A DNA stretch of 64,000 bases, from assembly GCF_008330225.1 (NCBI RefSeq), contig NZ_CP042466.1, forward strand, positions 3,218,001 to 3,282,000, read 5' to 3'. A program made the translations under genes and the position numbers. The first letter of the stretch is position 1; each line of letters starts with the position of its first letter. The notes below the pieces were generated by a model, which saw only the letters and a program-made list of their open reading frames with translations, ran no database searches and was not told the origin of the DNA. This document shows, piece by piece, positions 1 to 9,985 of this stretch. The DNA is from Geobacter sp. FeAm09. Lineage in GTDB: Bacteria > Desulfobacterota > Desulfuromonadia > Geobacterales > Pseudopelobacteraceae.

Positions 1-779
1 ACCACCACCGCCCGGCCGGTCTTTTTCACCGAGGCCATGACGGTATCGTCGTCCAGGGGCGCCAGGCTGCGCAGATCCACCACCTCGCAGGAAATCCCCT
101 CCCGGGCCAACTCCTCGGCCGCCTGGAGGGCCAGCACGGTCATGCGGGCATAGGCCACGATGGTGACCCGCTCCCCCGGCCTCTTGACGGCGGCCTTGCC
201 GATGGGAATCAGGTATTCCGGGTCTTCCGGCACCTCCCCCTTGCTGTTGTAGAGCAGTTCATGCTCCAGGAAGACGACCGGGTTGTTGTCGCGGATGGCG
301 CTCTTCAGGAGCCCCTTGGCATCTCCCGGCGTGGCGGGATAGAGCACCCGCATCCCGGGGCAGTGCATGAAAAAGGTCTCCAGGCTCTGGGAGTGCTGGG
401 CCCCCAACTGGCTCCCCCCGCCGCCCGGCATGCGGATCGTCATGGGCACCGACGCCTGGCCGCCGAACATGTAACGGATCTTGGTCATGTGGTTGACGAT
501 CTGGTCCATGGCCAGCAGGGCGAAGTTCACCGTCATCAGCTCGGCCACCGGGCGCAGGCCCCCCATGGCCGCCCCCACGGCCACGCCGATGATGGTATTC
601 TCCGAGATGGGCGTATCCTTGACCCGCTCCTCGCCGAATTCGGCCAACAGCCCGCGGGTCACCTTGAAGGAGCCCTCGTACAGCGCCACATCCTCGCCCC
701 AGACCACCACCGACGGGTCGCGGCGCATCTCTTCCCTGAGGGCCAGGTTGATGGCATCGCGATAGGTCATTTCCGCCAT
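1..779 (-). CDS. pdhB: Pyruvate/acetoin dehydrogenase E1 component, beta subunit (partial)
   Basis: This is the thiamine-diphosphate E1 beta subunit of a 2-oxoacid dehydrogenase complex, which works with E1 alpha to decarboxylate pyruvate (or acetoin). About 259 residues are visible from the N-terminus; the C-terminal part lies beyond the left edge. Reading the minus strand from 779 gives MAEMTYRDAIN, then GEDVALYEGSFKVT, SENTIIGVAVG, MRIPGGGG-like and EHELLYNSKGEV segments typical of this family. A GGAGG ribosome site sits 5 nt before the ATG. The alpha subunit is immediately upstream on the same strand, separated by the inverted-repeat element at 801-1086. Pyruvate versus acetoin specificity cannot be decided here. 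Confidence 0.93.
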   Translation of the reverse strand, partial: MAEMTYRDAINLALREEMRRDPSVVVWGEDVALYEGSFKVTRGLLAEFGEERVKDTPISENTIIGVAVGAAMGGLRPVAELMTVNFALLAMDQIVNHMTKIRYMFGGQASVPMTIRMPGGGGSQLGAQHSQSLETFFMHCPGMRVLYPATPGDAKGLLKSAIRDNNPVVFLEHELLYNSKGEVPEDPEYLIPIGKAAVKRPGERVTIVAYARMTVLALQAAEELAREGISCEVVDLRSLAPLDDDTVMASVKKTGRAVV

Positions 780-800
780 AAAAACCTCCAAAAGCTATAC

Positions 801-1086
801 ATCTGCCACAGAGACACGGATACACAGAGGTACACAGAGAAAACTCTAGTGGCTTCGACATCCCTTGAAATTGCATCCAGACTTAGGGCCTTGTTTAGGC
901 CGCGCACAACCAAAATAGAGTTCTTGAGTCTTTCGGGATCGTCTTGCAACGACCACCTCGAAACCACGCTTAGGGCATGGTCCTGTAGTTTCTTTCCAAA
1001 CGTCAGGACGATCCATCGGATCTTTTTTCATCTCTTTTCCCGTTTTTCTCTGTGTACCTCTGTGTATCCGTGTCTCTGTGGCAGAT
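801..1086. repeat. MITE-like element with 43-nt perfect terminal inverted repeats
   Basis: Positions 801-843 and 1044-1086 are exact reverse complements over 43 nt, built from a CACAGAGACAC/CACAGAG theme. They enclose about 200 nt without a convincing gene; the longest internal frame encodes about 61 residues of no recognisable family. The element sits between pdhA and pdhB, so a pdhA-pdhB transcript must cross it and could form a very long hairpin. A related, less perfect copy lies at 6606-6738. This also accounts for the 330-nt gap between the two genes. Confidence 0.85.
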
Positions 1087-1109
1087 GTTCAGATGCTAAA
1101 GTTTAAAAA

Positions 1110-2087
1110 TCAGACATAGATATCGCTGTACACCTCGCCATCCTCCGGCCAGGGCGATTCCTCGGCAAAGGCCACCGCCTCCGCCACCTGCGCCCGGCAC
1201 CCCGCCTCGATGGCGTCCAGGGCCTCCCGGGTGGCGATCCCCTCCTCCAGCAGACGTTTGGCAAAATTGGGCAGCGGGTCGCGGGACTTCCACAATTCGT
1301 GCTCGGCGGCCGAGCGGTATTTGCCCGGATCGGCCATGGAATGCCCCCGGAAACGGTAGGTGGTGGCCTCGATGAAGTAGGGCCGCCCGGCTTCCCGCAC
1401 CTTTTCGGCGGCGTGCTTCACCGCCTTGTAGACCGCGATCACGTCCATGCCGTCAACCTTTTCCGAGGGGATGTCATAGCCGCAGGTGCGGCGGTGGATG
1501 GAGGCCAGGGCCGAGGAGCGGTGCACCTCGGTGCCGATGCCGTAGAAGTTGTTCTCGCAGATGAAGAGTACCGGCAGTTCCCACAACTGGGCCCAGTTGA
1601 GGGATTCGTGGAAGGTGCCCTGGTTGACCGCGCCGTCGCCGAAGAAGCAGGCGGCGATGCGGTCCTCGCCCCGGTACTTGGCGCTGAAGGCCAGCCCGGC
1701 GGAGAGGGGGAACTGGCCGCCGACGATGGCGTAGCCCCCCATGAAGTTGAGAGACGGATCGAAGAGGTGCATGGAGCCCCCCTTCCCCTTGCAGAGGCCG
1801 GTGGCCTTGCCGAACAGTTCGGCCATGACCCGCTTCGGGTCGGCGCCCCGCACGATGGCCTGGGCATGTTCACGATAGGCCGACAGGATATAATCGTCCT
1901 TGTGCAGGCCGGCCGTCGCCCCCACCGCCACGGCCTCCTGGCCGCTGTACAGATGGAGGAATCCGGTGATATTCCCCTTGGCGTACTGTTCGGCGCAATG
2001 CTCCTCGAATTCCCGCGAAAGAAACATCTGCCCGTAGAGCCTCAGCAGTTCCTGATCCGGCAAAACCATACGCAGTCTGGTTTCCAT
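1110..2087 (-). CDS. pdhA: Pyruvate/acetoin dehydrogenase E1 component, alpha subunit
   Basis: This is the E1 alpha subunit (325 aa, the usual length for the alpha subunit of alpha2beta2 E1), which binds thiamine diphosphate and starts decarboxylation of the 2-oxoacid. The TPP motif is visible as GDGAVNQGTFHESLN in mid protein. YREHAQAI, GKGGSMHLFD and the phosphorylation-loop-like YRFRGHSMADP are also present. The start has a GGAGG site (minus strand, just right of 2087). It lies upstream of pdhB on the same strand, with an inverted-repeat element in between. Annotation as acetoin dehydrogenase alpha would be equally compatible with the sequence. Confidence 0.95.
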   Translation of the reverse strand: METRLRMVLPDQELLRLYGQMFLSREFEEHCAEQYAKGNITGFLHLYSGQEAVAVGATAGLHKDDYILSAYREHAQAIVRGADPKRVMAELFGKATGLCKGKGGSMHLFDPSLNFMGGYAIVGGQFPLSAGLAFSAKYRGEDRIAACFFGDGAVNQGTFHESLNWAQLWELPVLFICENNFYGIGTEVHRSSALASIHRRTCGYDIPSEKVDGMDVIAVYKAVKHAAEKVREAGRPYFIEATTYRFRGHSMADPGKYRSAAEHELWKSRDPLPNFAKRLLEEGIATREALDAIEAGCRAQVAEAVAFAEESPWPEDGEVYSDIYV

Positions 2088-2123
2088 AATCGCCTCCGCT
2101 TCGGTGGTCGCAGGGGGTACAAA

Positions 2124-2906
2124 CTATGCAGCCCGGCGGGCGACCTCCCGCCGAATACCGTCGATGGCTGTCCCGATATCCAGTTTACCATTGATGGTGC
2201 CTGCCAGGCGAGCGATATAGTCGCGCTCCTGCAGCAGGCGATAGGACGAGGCGAACCCCAGGTCAAGGGCCCAGGAGATCTGCAAGAGCCTGAAGTCGTT
2301 GAGGACCCGGCATTGATCGAGCCTCACGACCCGCTGCGCCAGCAAGGCATCCCGGCAGGCGGGCGTGCAGCCCGGCAGATCGGGGAAATCCAGGGTGGCG
2401 GCGGAGGCCCGCCGCTCCTCCGGCAGGGTGAAAAGCTCGATGAAAACCCGCCAGATATCCAGTTTGTCCGCGTCCCGGATCAGCCGCATGAACAGCCGGG
2501 TGGGCGAAGCGACCCGTTCGGGCAGTTCCAGCAGGTTGTGGAAGCGCACCGCCTCCTCGATCAACAGGCATTCGCCCGAATCGAGGCCGGCCAGCAGGCT
2601 CTGTTCGGCGATCACCTCCACCGAAAGCCGGGCATGGTTGTCGGAGTCGCGGTCGCGGAAGGTACGCCAGCGGCGGTACTGGGGGAAACGCCCCACGTCG
2701 TGGAGCAGGGCGATGGCCTGCGCGATGCGGGCCTCCTCGGCCGAAAGCCCTTCGCCCGCCGCCAGGATGTCGCTGACCGCGCAGACCTTGCGGGTGTGCT
2801 CGATCTTGAGCCGAATATTTTCAACCCCTTCCGGGTCGGTATCGAGAAAAGTGCGGGTATAGTCGTCGAACCATCGGCCGATAGCCGCAAGGCGCTGTTG
2901 TTCCAT
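2124..2906 (-). CDS. HD-domain metal-dependent phosphohydrolase
   Basis: A 260-aa HD-superfamily protein. The signature is seen as EHTRKV near residue 40, then LLHDVGRFPQYRRW, followed by a VRFHN and RDADKLD pattern, which together supply the metal ligands of HD hydrolases. I chose the ATG at 2906 because the longer open frame runs back into the ligA start region; ligA begins 90 nt away on the other strand, so the two genes share a divergent control region. No partner domain (GGDEF, REC) is present. The substrate is unknown; nucleotides or cyclic dinucleotides are possible from family knowledge. Confidence 0.8.
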   Translation of the reverse strand: MEQQRLAAIGRWFDDYTRTFLDTDPEGVENIRLKIEHTRKVCAVSDILAAGEGLSAEEARIAQAIALLHDVGRFPQYRRWRTFRDRDSDNHARLSVEVIAEQSLLAGLDSGECLLIEEAVRFHNLLELPERVASPTRLFMRLIRDADKLDIWRVFIELFTLPEERRASAATLDFPDLPGCTPACRDALLAQRVVRLDQCRVLNDFRLLQISWALDLGFASSYRLLQERDYIARLAGTINGKLDIGTAIDGIRREVARRAA

Positions 2907-2945
2907 GAATCGTCCGGTTCTCGCCTGGGGCGTTGAAATTGCTGA

Positions 2946-5042
<2,097 letters not shown>

Positions 5043-5047
5043 TATGC

Positions 5048-5080
5048 CCCTGAATCCGTGAAGACGTCACGGATTCAGGG
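5048..5080. terminator. Hairpin after ligA (possible terminator)
   Basis: Positions 5048-5061 and 5067-5080 form a perfect 14-bp stem with a 5-nt loop directly after the ligA stop. There is no T-run, so a factor-independent terminator is not certain; it may be an RNA-processing or attenuation hairpin before the next gene. Confidence 0.5.
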
Positions 5081-5116
5081 CATCCCACACAAGCGGAAGA
5101 CCGAAAGGAACGACTC

Positions 5117-6019
5117 TTGGACAAAGCAGCAATGATGATCAAGGCCCGCAAGCTGTTCAAGGACGTGAGCGACCTGCCGACCATCCCGGTGATCGTTTCA
5201 CGGGTCATCAGGCTCCTGGACAACCACGAGTCCAACCCGGACGAGATCGCGGACCTGATCCTCTCCGACCAGGTGCTGGCGGCACGGGTCATCAGGGTGG
5301 TGAACTCGCCGCTCTACATGCCGGGGAGCAAGATCACCTCGGTAAAACGCGCCCTGCTCTACCTGGGGTTCAGGAGCGTGCGCGAGATGATCCTCACCAG
5401 CTATTTCGTGGACGGCTTCAAGGTCCAGGAACAGCCCTTCGACCTGAACGTCTTCTGGATGCATTCCTTCAGCGTCGGCTCCATGTCCCGCCGCATCGCC
5501 GCCATGGTGGGGTACGCCGATACCGAGCTGGCCTACATGGTCGGCATCATCCACGACATCGGCAAGGTCTTCTTCGGCCATTATCTCAAGGAAGAATACG
5601 GCGAGATGCTCGCCACCATCAATTACACCCGCTGCACGACCTACGACGCCGAGCAGGAGACTTTCGGCACCACCCACTGCGAGGTGGGGCTCTGCCTGGC
5701 CCAGCGCTGGAACTTCCCGCCGGTGTACAGCGACGTCATCTCCCACCACCACACCTCCGAACTGGCCATAGAGGACCCGCTCTTGACCGCCATCGTCGCG
5801 CTGGCCGACTTTTTCTGCCTCGCCTACACCATCTCGGACAGCGTGGCCCAGGCCACCAAACCCGACCGGTCCGAGGAATACGCCTGGAACCTGCTCAGGC
5901 AGCATTCGCGCCATCCCCTTCCCGACAATATGGGAGACTTCTTCTTCATGCTCTCCGATGAGTATGTGGAGGTCTTCCGCGAGGTGAACCAGCTCTTCAA
6001 CACCATGACCACGGCGTGA
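5117..6019 (+). CDS. HDOD-domain signalling protein
   Basis: A 300-aa protein consisting almost entirely of an HDOD domain, a non-catalytic relative of HD-GYP used in signal transduction and common in Geobacter. Typical segments are PVIVSRVIRLLDN near the N-terminus, SDQVLAARVIRVVNS, YLGFRSVREMI, and GIIHDIGKVFFGHY in the middle. The start is taken as TTG at 5117 because an AAAGGA site lies 8 nt upstream; an in-frame ATG lies at 5132. It stands in the same direction as, and 10 nt before, the membrane protein at 6030, suggesting co-transcription. The partner or signal is unknown. Confidence 0.85.
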   Translation: MDKAAMMIKARKLFKDVSDLPTIPVIVSRVIRLLDNHESNPDEIADLILSDQVLAARVIRVVNSPLYMPGSKITSVKRALLYLGFRSVREMILTSYFVDGFKVQEQPFDLNVFWMHSFSVGSMSRRIAAMVGYADTELAYMVGIIHDIGKVFFGHYLKEEYGEMLATINYTRCTTYDAEQETFGTTHCEVGLCLAQRWNFPPVYSDVISHHHTSELAIEDPLLTAIVALADFFCLAYTISDSVAQATKPDRSEEYAWNLLRQHSRHPLPDNMGDFFFMLSDEYVEVFREVNQLFNTMTTA

Positions 6020-6029
6020 AGCGGCAGTC

Positions 6030-6566
6030 ATGAGCATCCGGCTGATCGTCTCGCTTTTGACCTTTCCGGGCGTGGTGGTGCACGAATTCGCCCATGCCTG
6101 GGCCTGCCGCCGGCTCGGCATCCGCGTCGTCAAGGTCTGTTATCTGCGTCTGGGCAACCCCGTGGGGTATGTGCTCCATGAACAGCCGGCATCCGCCGTT
6201 CAGCACATCATGGTGGCGGTGGCGCCGTTTTTCGTTTCCACCGCGGCGGCCCTGGCGGTCAGCCTGCTGGCGTCCCTCCTCGCCGCAAGCCCGGCGGCGG
6301 CCGAATTCCGGGACCCTGCCGTGCTTGCCGGGGCCTGGCTCGGCTTTTCCATCGCCCTGCACGCCTTTCCCAGCAGCGGCGACGGCGATGCCCTCTGGCG
6401 GGACGTCACCAGCCCGCACATGGGCTTCCCGGGAAAACTGCTGCTCGTGCCGGCGGTGGGGCTGATCCGCCTGTGCCAGGCCGGTACCGCCATCTGGCTC
6501 GACGCCCTGTTCGCCACGGTTCTGGTCGCCCTGCCGCCGCTCCTGCTGGTGGCGTTCATGGGGTGA
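6030..6566 (+). CDS. Membrane protein with HExxH zinc-protease motif
   Basis: A 178-aa predicted inner-membrane protein. An HEFAH motif at residues 18-22 lies within or beside the first hydrophobic segment, the arrangement seen in M50-like and DUF3267-type integral membrane metalloproteases. At least four hydrophobic segments follow (for example around residues 65-90, 105-115 and 160-178). A later D in SSGDGDALW could be a third metal ligand, but this is inference. It begins 10 nt after the HDOD gene and may be in one operon with it. The substrate is unknown and the family assignment is approximate. Confidence 0.7.
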   Translation: MSIRLIVSLLTFPGVVVHEFAHAWACRRLGIRVVKVCYLRLGNPVGYVLHEQPASAVQHIMVAVAPFFVSTAAALAVSLLASLLAASPAAAEFRDPAVLAGAWLGFSIALHAFPSSGDGDALWRDVTSPHMGFPGKLLLVPAVGLIRLCQAGTAIWLDALFATVLVALPPLLLVAFMG

Positions 6567-6605
6567 CCCGCAACCTCAATCCCCAAAAACACTGAAAAAC
6601 CTCAA

Positions 6606-6738
6606 ATCTGCCACAGAGACACTGAGACACAGAGGTTCACAGAGAAAAACAAAAACTATTTTTCGATAATACTATCATCAAGAACCTTTTTTGCTTGTCT
6701 TACTCCTGGTTTTCTCTGTGTCTCTGTGCCTCCGTGGC
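6606..6738. repeat. Second, imperfect copy of the CACAGAG inverted-repeat element
   Basis: The left arm (6606-6648) closely matches the arm of the 801-1086 element, and the right arm (6710-6738) is an imperfect reverse complement. The interior is only about 60 AT-rich nt. It occupies most of the gap between the HExxH gene and the DUF1847 gene. Confidence 0.7.
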
Positions 6739-6797
6739 GGGTTTGGATTTTCAGGGAATTTTTAGGTTCATACAATTTCAGATTCGGGAGGTTTATC

Positions 6798-7514
6798 ATG
6801 TCGGACGAAACACCGGTTTCATGTTCCAAGTGCAGTGCCGTATGGCAGAAGTGCGGCACCACCAATTGCTGGAGCGGCGACCCGGCAAGTGCCCCCCCCA
6901 AGCCGGGCAACTGTCCGTCCGGCACCTATGACGACGTGGTGAAAGAGGCGTTCGGGGAATACCGGGGAGACAGCGAGGAGGCCCGCATCGCCCTGGTGGC
7001 GGCGCGGGTGGAGGGACTCTGCTACCAGCGGACGGCCGGGAGCGATGTGATCATGCCGCGCTGGACCCGGGTGGAGGACACCATCGCCTTTGCCAAGCTG
7101 ATGGGATACACAAGGATCGGCATTGCCACCTGCATCGGCCTTCTGGACGAGGCCGACCGCCTCGTGGCCATCCTGAAGGCCCAGGGGCTCGAACCGCTGA
7201 GCGTCTGCTGCAAGGCCGGAAGCATCGACAAGCGGGAACTGGGGCTGGACGAAGGGGACAAGGTCAGGCCCGGCACCTTCGAACCGGCCTGCAACCCCAT
7301 TGCCCAGGCCGAGATCTGCAACCGCCTCAAGACCGACATGAACATCATTCTCGGCCTCTGCGTCGGCCACGACATGCTTTTCAACAAACGTTCCGAGGCC
7401 CCGGTGACCACCCTGGTGGTCAAGGACCGGGTCACCGGCCACAACCCCATCGCCGTGCTATACGGACAAAACTTTTACTACAAGCGGCTGCAGAAACAGG
7501 AGATGAAAATATGA
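6798..7514 (+). CDS. DUF1847 domain protein (cysteine-rich, probable metal-binding)
   Basis: A 238-aa soluble protein of the DUF1847 family. The N-terminus is rich in cysteine (C9, C12, C19, C24), consistent with a metal or cluster site. Further conserved cysteines appear in IGIATCIGLLDEA, SVCCKAG, EPACNP and ILGLCVGHD. I chose the ATG at 6798, which has a GGGAGG site 7 nt upstream; longer frames run into the repeat element. The gene stands alone and converges with the regulator at 7659. The biochemical role of this family is not established; an Fe-S or heavy-metal role is only suggested by the cysteines. Confidence 0.85.
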   Translation: MSDETPVSCSKCSAVWQKCGTTNCWSGDPASAPPKPGNCPSGTYDDVVKEAFGEYRGDSEEARIALVAARVEGLCYQRTAGSDVIMPRWTRVEDTIAFAKLMGYTRIGIATCIGLLDEADRLVAILKAQGLEPLSVCCKAGSIDKRELGLDEGDKVRPGTFEPACNPIAQAEICNRLKTDMNIILGLCVGHDMLFNKRSEAPVTTLVVKDRVTGHNPIAVLYGQNFYYKRLQKQEMKI

Positions 7515-7658
7515 TATGACCAATACATGCCTTTCCTGGCTCCCAGTTCCACGACGGCCATCTATTGAGAAGCCGGCGCCATACGGAGGCCTGCGTGGCA
7601 GCCCTCGCCCCCCTATCGCGCCGGCACCAGCCGATCATATAGACCCATCTTCATCCGT

Positions 7659-9221
7659 TCACCTTCTCCGGCCATACCTGATCCCCAACTTGTCCATGCG
7701 CGCCCTCAGGGTGCCGGGCTTAATGCCGAGCAGTTCTGCGGCACCGCCCGGACCGTGTATCTTGCCTTTGGCGATCTTCAAAACGGTACTGATGTGCAGC
7801 GACATGGCATGATCAAGCCTGAGCGTGCCGGGGGCACTCCCCTCTTGAAGGGGTGGCGCCACCTCTGCGGCCTCGGCGGCCAGTAACGAGTTGAACATCA
7901 GTTGCCCTCCTCGATGTCGTATGATCTCCCTTTCCACCAGGTTTTCCAATTCGCGGACATTGCCCGGCCAACCATAGCCCCTCAGCCGTTCCAGTGCGCC
8001 GGGGGCAATGGGCGGGGGGATGGCGATCCCCAGCTCCTTGCTTTTTTGGACGACAAAGTGACGGGTCAGGGCGGGGATATCTTCCTGGCGTTGGCGCAAC
8101 GGAGGAATGGTTATGGGAAAGACGTTCAGCCGGAACCACAGATCTTCCCGAAAAAGATTTTCAGACACCATGTTCCCCAGGTTTCGGTGGGTTGCCGCAA
8201 TTACCCGAATATCCACGGGGATAGGTTTCGTGCCGCCGACCCTTTCGATCTCCCTATTCTGGAGAACCCTCAAAAGGCGCACCTGTGCCAGCGGTGGCAG
8301 CTCGCCGATCTCGTCCAGAAAGATGGTCCCTCCCGCTGCCCGCTCGAAGCGGCCGCGCTTCTCGGTGCCCGCGCCGGTGAAGGCTCCTTTCTCGTGTCCA
8401 AACAGTTCACTGTCGATAAGGCTTTCTGGAATGGCACCACAGTTGACCTTGATGAATGGGCCGTCTTTGCGTGGCGACATGAAATGGATGGTATTGGCGA
8501 TAATTTCCTTGCCGGTGCCGGTTTCTCCCAAGAGCAGCACCGTATTGTTAAGCGGCGCCACCTGGCCGACCATTTCCATGACGTTGCACAACCCGGAATT
8601 TCCGCCAATGACTTCATCACCCACTTTGGAAAAGAGCTCGTTTTTAAGGAAACGGTTATCGTCCAGGAGGATGTCCTGGTATTTCACGACCTCCTCGTGA
8701 GCCAGGGCATTGGCCAGGGCGATGGCAAAGGGTTCAACGGCGGAGGCCAGAAGATCCGCGTGCGCCGGGGTGTATTTCCCCTTGCCATAGGCCCGCAGCA
8801 CAAGGTGGCCGATCCGGTTTTCCTCGATCCGCAGCGGCAGGACCAAATCGGAGTTTTCCTCCAGTTTGACAAGCGGACTCAAAGCCCGGCAGTTCGGGTC
8901 GTCCACGTCCATGATGAAGGGGACCTGTTTTCCCGCCACCCATGTCCAGAGTTTTTTGGACAGAGGAATAATCGGCTTTGGCGGCAACGTCTCACCCAGC
9001 TTGACATTCGCAATTCTTCGAATTGCCCCCAGATTAGCGTCGAGAATGTCGAGGTACAATTCGTCCAGGGGGAAATAATCGACCAAATACTCCAACGTCC
9101 TCCGGAGGGCGACTTCTATATGGAGGCTGCTGCAAATTCTGCTGGTTACCTGCTTGAAAAATTCGGCTCTGTCGACCACGCCTATCCCCCCAAACAATCC
9201 TGGATTTTCAGCAAAGTGCAT
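7659..9221 (-). CDS. Sigma-54-dependent transcriptional regulator (GAF-type sensor, AAA+, Fis HTH)
   Basis: A 520-aa enhancer-binding protein related to FhlA-type activators. Residues 1-190 form a GAF-like sensory domain. The AAA+ domain has Walker A GETGTGKE at about residue 230, the sigma-54 contact loop GAFTGA at about 278, and Walker B FLDEIGEL near 298. The C-terminal Fis-type helix-turn-helix includes GGAAELLGIKPGTLRARM. There is no receiver domain, so the input is probably a ligand bound by the GAF domain. The start is taken as the ATG at 9221; a TTG at 9281 would add 20 residues but runs into the GCAAT repeats. It is divergent from the gene at 9566, whose promoter it probably controls. 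Confidence 0.93.
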   Translation of the reverse strand: MHFAENPGLFGGIGVVDRAEFFKQVTSRICSSLHIEVALRRTLEYLVDYFPLDELYLDILDANLGAIRRIANVKLGETLPPKPIIPLSKKLWTWVAGKQVPFIMDVDDPNCRALSPLVKLEENSDLVLPLRIEENRIGHLVLRAYGKGKYTPAHADLLASAVEPFAIALANALAHEEVVKYQDILLDDNRFLKNELFSKVGDEVIGGNSGLCNVMEMVGQVAPLNNTVLLLGETGTGKEIIANTIHFMSPRKDGPFIKVNCGAIPESLIDSELFGHEKGAFTGAGTEKRGRFERAAGGTIFLDEIGELPPLAQVRLLRVLQNREIERVGGTKPIPVDIRVIAATHRNLGNMVSENLFREDLWFRLNVFPITIPPLRQRQEDIPALTRHFVVQKSKELGIAIPPPIAPGALERLRGYGWPGNVRELENLVEREIIRHRGGQLMFNSLLAAEAAEVAPPLQEGSAPGTLRLDHAMSLHISTVLKIAKGKIHGPGGAAELLGIKPGTLRARMDKLGIRYGRRR

Positions 9222-9227
9222 TATTTC

Positions 9228-9282
9228 GCAATTATACCCCAGATTGCTAAATAATGAAGTTGCAATAGCAATATTTTGCAAT
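9228..9282. promoter_or_regulatory. Cluster of GCAAT/ATTGC dyads, candidate enhancer site
   Basis: GCAAT or ATTGC pentamers occur at 9228-9232, 9243-9247, 9262-9266, 9268-9272 and 9278-9282, with another at 9313-9317 and one at 9913-9917. They form dyads such as TTGC-N4-GCAA at 9260-9271 and GCAAT-N10-ATTGC at 9228-9247. They lie 50-105 bp upstream of the -24/-12 promoter at 9332, a normal distance for an enhancer-binding protein, and overlap the 5' leader of the regulator gene, which would allow autoregulation. Binding is inferred. Confidence 0.6.
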
Positions 9283-9331
9283 TATTCAGCACCCACTCCA
9301 TATCTACCTGATATTGCTACGTATACAATTT

Positions 9332-9347
9332 TGGCACGTTTATGGCT
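9332..9347 (+). promoter_or_regulatory. Sigma-54 (-24/-12) promoter
   Basis: TGGCAC at 9332-9337, five nucleotides, then TGGCT at 9343-9347 gives GG and GC exactly 10 nt apart, as the RpoN consensus requires (one mismatch in the -12 box). It points at the gene at 9566 and lies divergent from an enhancer-binding protein. Confidence 0.7.
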
Positions 9348-9565
9348 ATCTGTTACGTCAGAAAGGAGAACAACGGGTAAGAAATCAGCCACCCAGCGAA
9401 CCGGCAGAACCAATGGAATAGCCCCGCAGCCGAACGGTTGCCGGGTGATTCCCGCAAGATACCCGCAGGACAACCCGGGGGAGAAGGTTCATGCACTTGA
9501 TCGACAAAATAGGACGTGGACCGAGAATCAAGTTAACCGCAACTAAAGAGAAAGTGAGATCTATC

Positions 9566-9841
9566 ATGAAAAAAACATACACCGTAATGTCGATTGTGGC
9601 TGGGGCAATAATCATGTCGGCGCTGCCCGCTCTGGCCGAAGAGGCGGCAACAGCCCACCAGGTAATATGCCAGAACAATTCCGACTCGATACAGGAGAGA
9701 ATTGGGCGGCTGGACAGGGAAATCGTCAGGGGAACCGCTGTGTACAGCCCCGAAGAACTGAAAAAACTCCAGAAGGAACGGAGTGACGCCGGAAAAATCA
9801 GGGATTATGTCAACAACAACGAGCCGTCAGGTTCGCTGTGA
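9566..9841 (+). CDS. Small secreted protein of unknown function
   Basis: A 91-aa protein with a clear signal peptide (MKKTYTVM, a hydrophobic core, and probable cleavage after ALPALA near residue 25). The mature part is charged and predicted helical (SIQERIGRLDREIVRG, EELKKLQKERSDAGKIRDY), with a single cysteine in VICQNNSD. I chose the ATG at 9566 over an upstream in-frame ATG at 9491 because it directly begins the signal peptide. It is the first gene behind the sigma-54 promoter at 9332 and is followed by a strong terminator. I do not recognise the family. Confidence 0.75.
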   Translation: MKKTYTVMSIVAGAIIMSALPALAEEAATAHQVICQNNSDSIQERIGRLDREIVRGTAVYSPEELKKLQKERSDAGKIRDYVNNNEPSGSL

Positions 9842-9853
9842 TTCAGTCGGAGC

Positions 9854-9895
9854 AAACGAGGTGTCGTGCGGCATAAGCCGCACGACACCTCGTTT
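9854..9895. terminator. Strong rho-independent terminator
   Basis: A perfect 19-bp stem (9854-9872 with 9877-9895) and a 4-nt loop, flanked by A and T runs, so it can work in both directions. It separates the small secreted protein from the azoreductase. Confidence 0.85.
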
Positions 9896-9985
9896 TATGC
9901 CTATCGCATACTGCAATTTCGCCTCATTGGCACTACGAAAAATTTTGCGCGGTCATAGCGCGCGGACACAGATGAAGGAACCGCC

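Noticed and set aside
844..1043. Protein gene inside the first CACAGAG element
   Set aside because: The best frames (about 61-66 codons) run into the repeat arms and show no family or ribosome site.
7516..7812. A 98-codon frame between the DUF1847 gene and the sigma-54 regulator gene
   Set aside because: Proline/serine-rich with no ribosome site, and it overlaps the regulator's C-terminus.
9929..9948. TGGCAC upstream of azoR as a sigma-54 promoter
   Set aside because: The next suitable GC element is 16 nt away, too far for a -24/-12 promoter.
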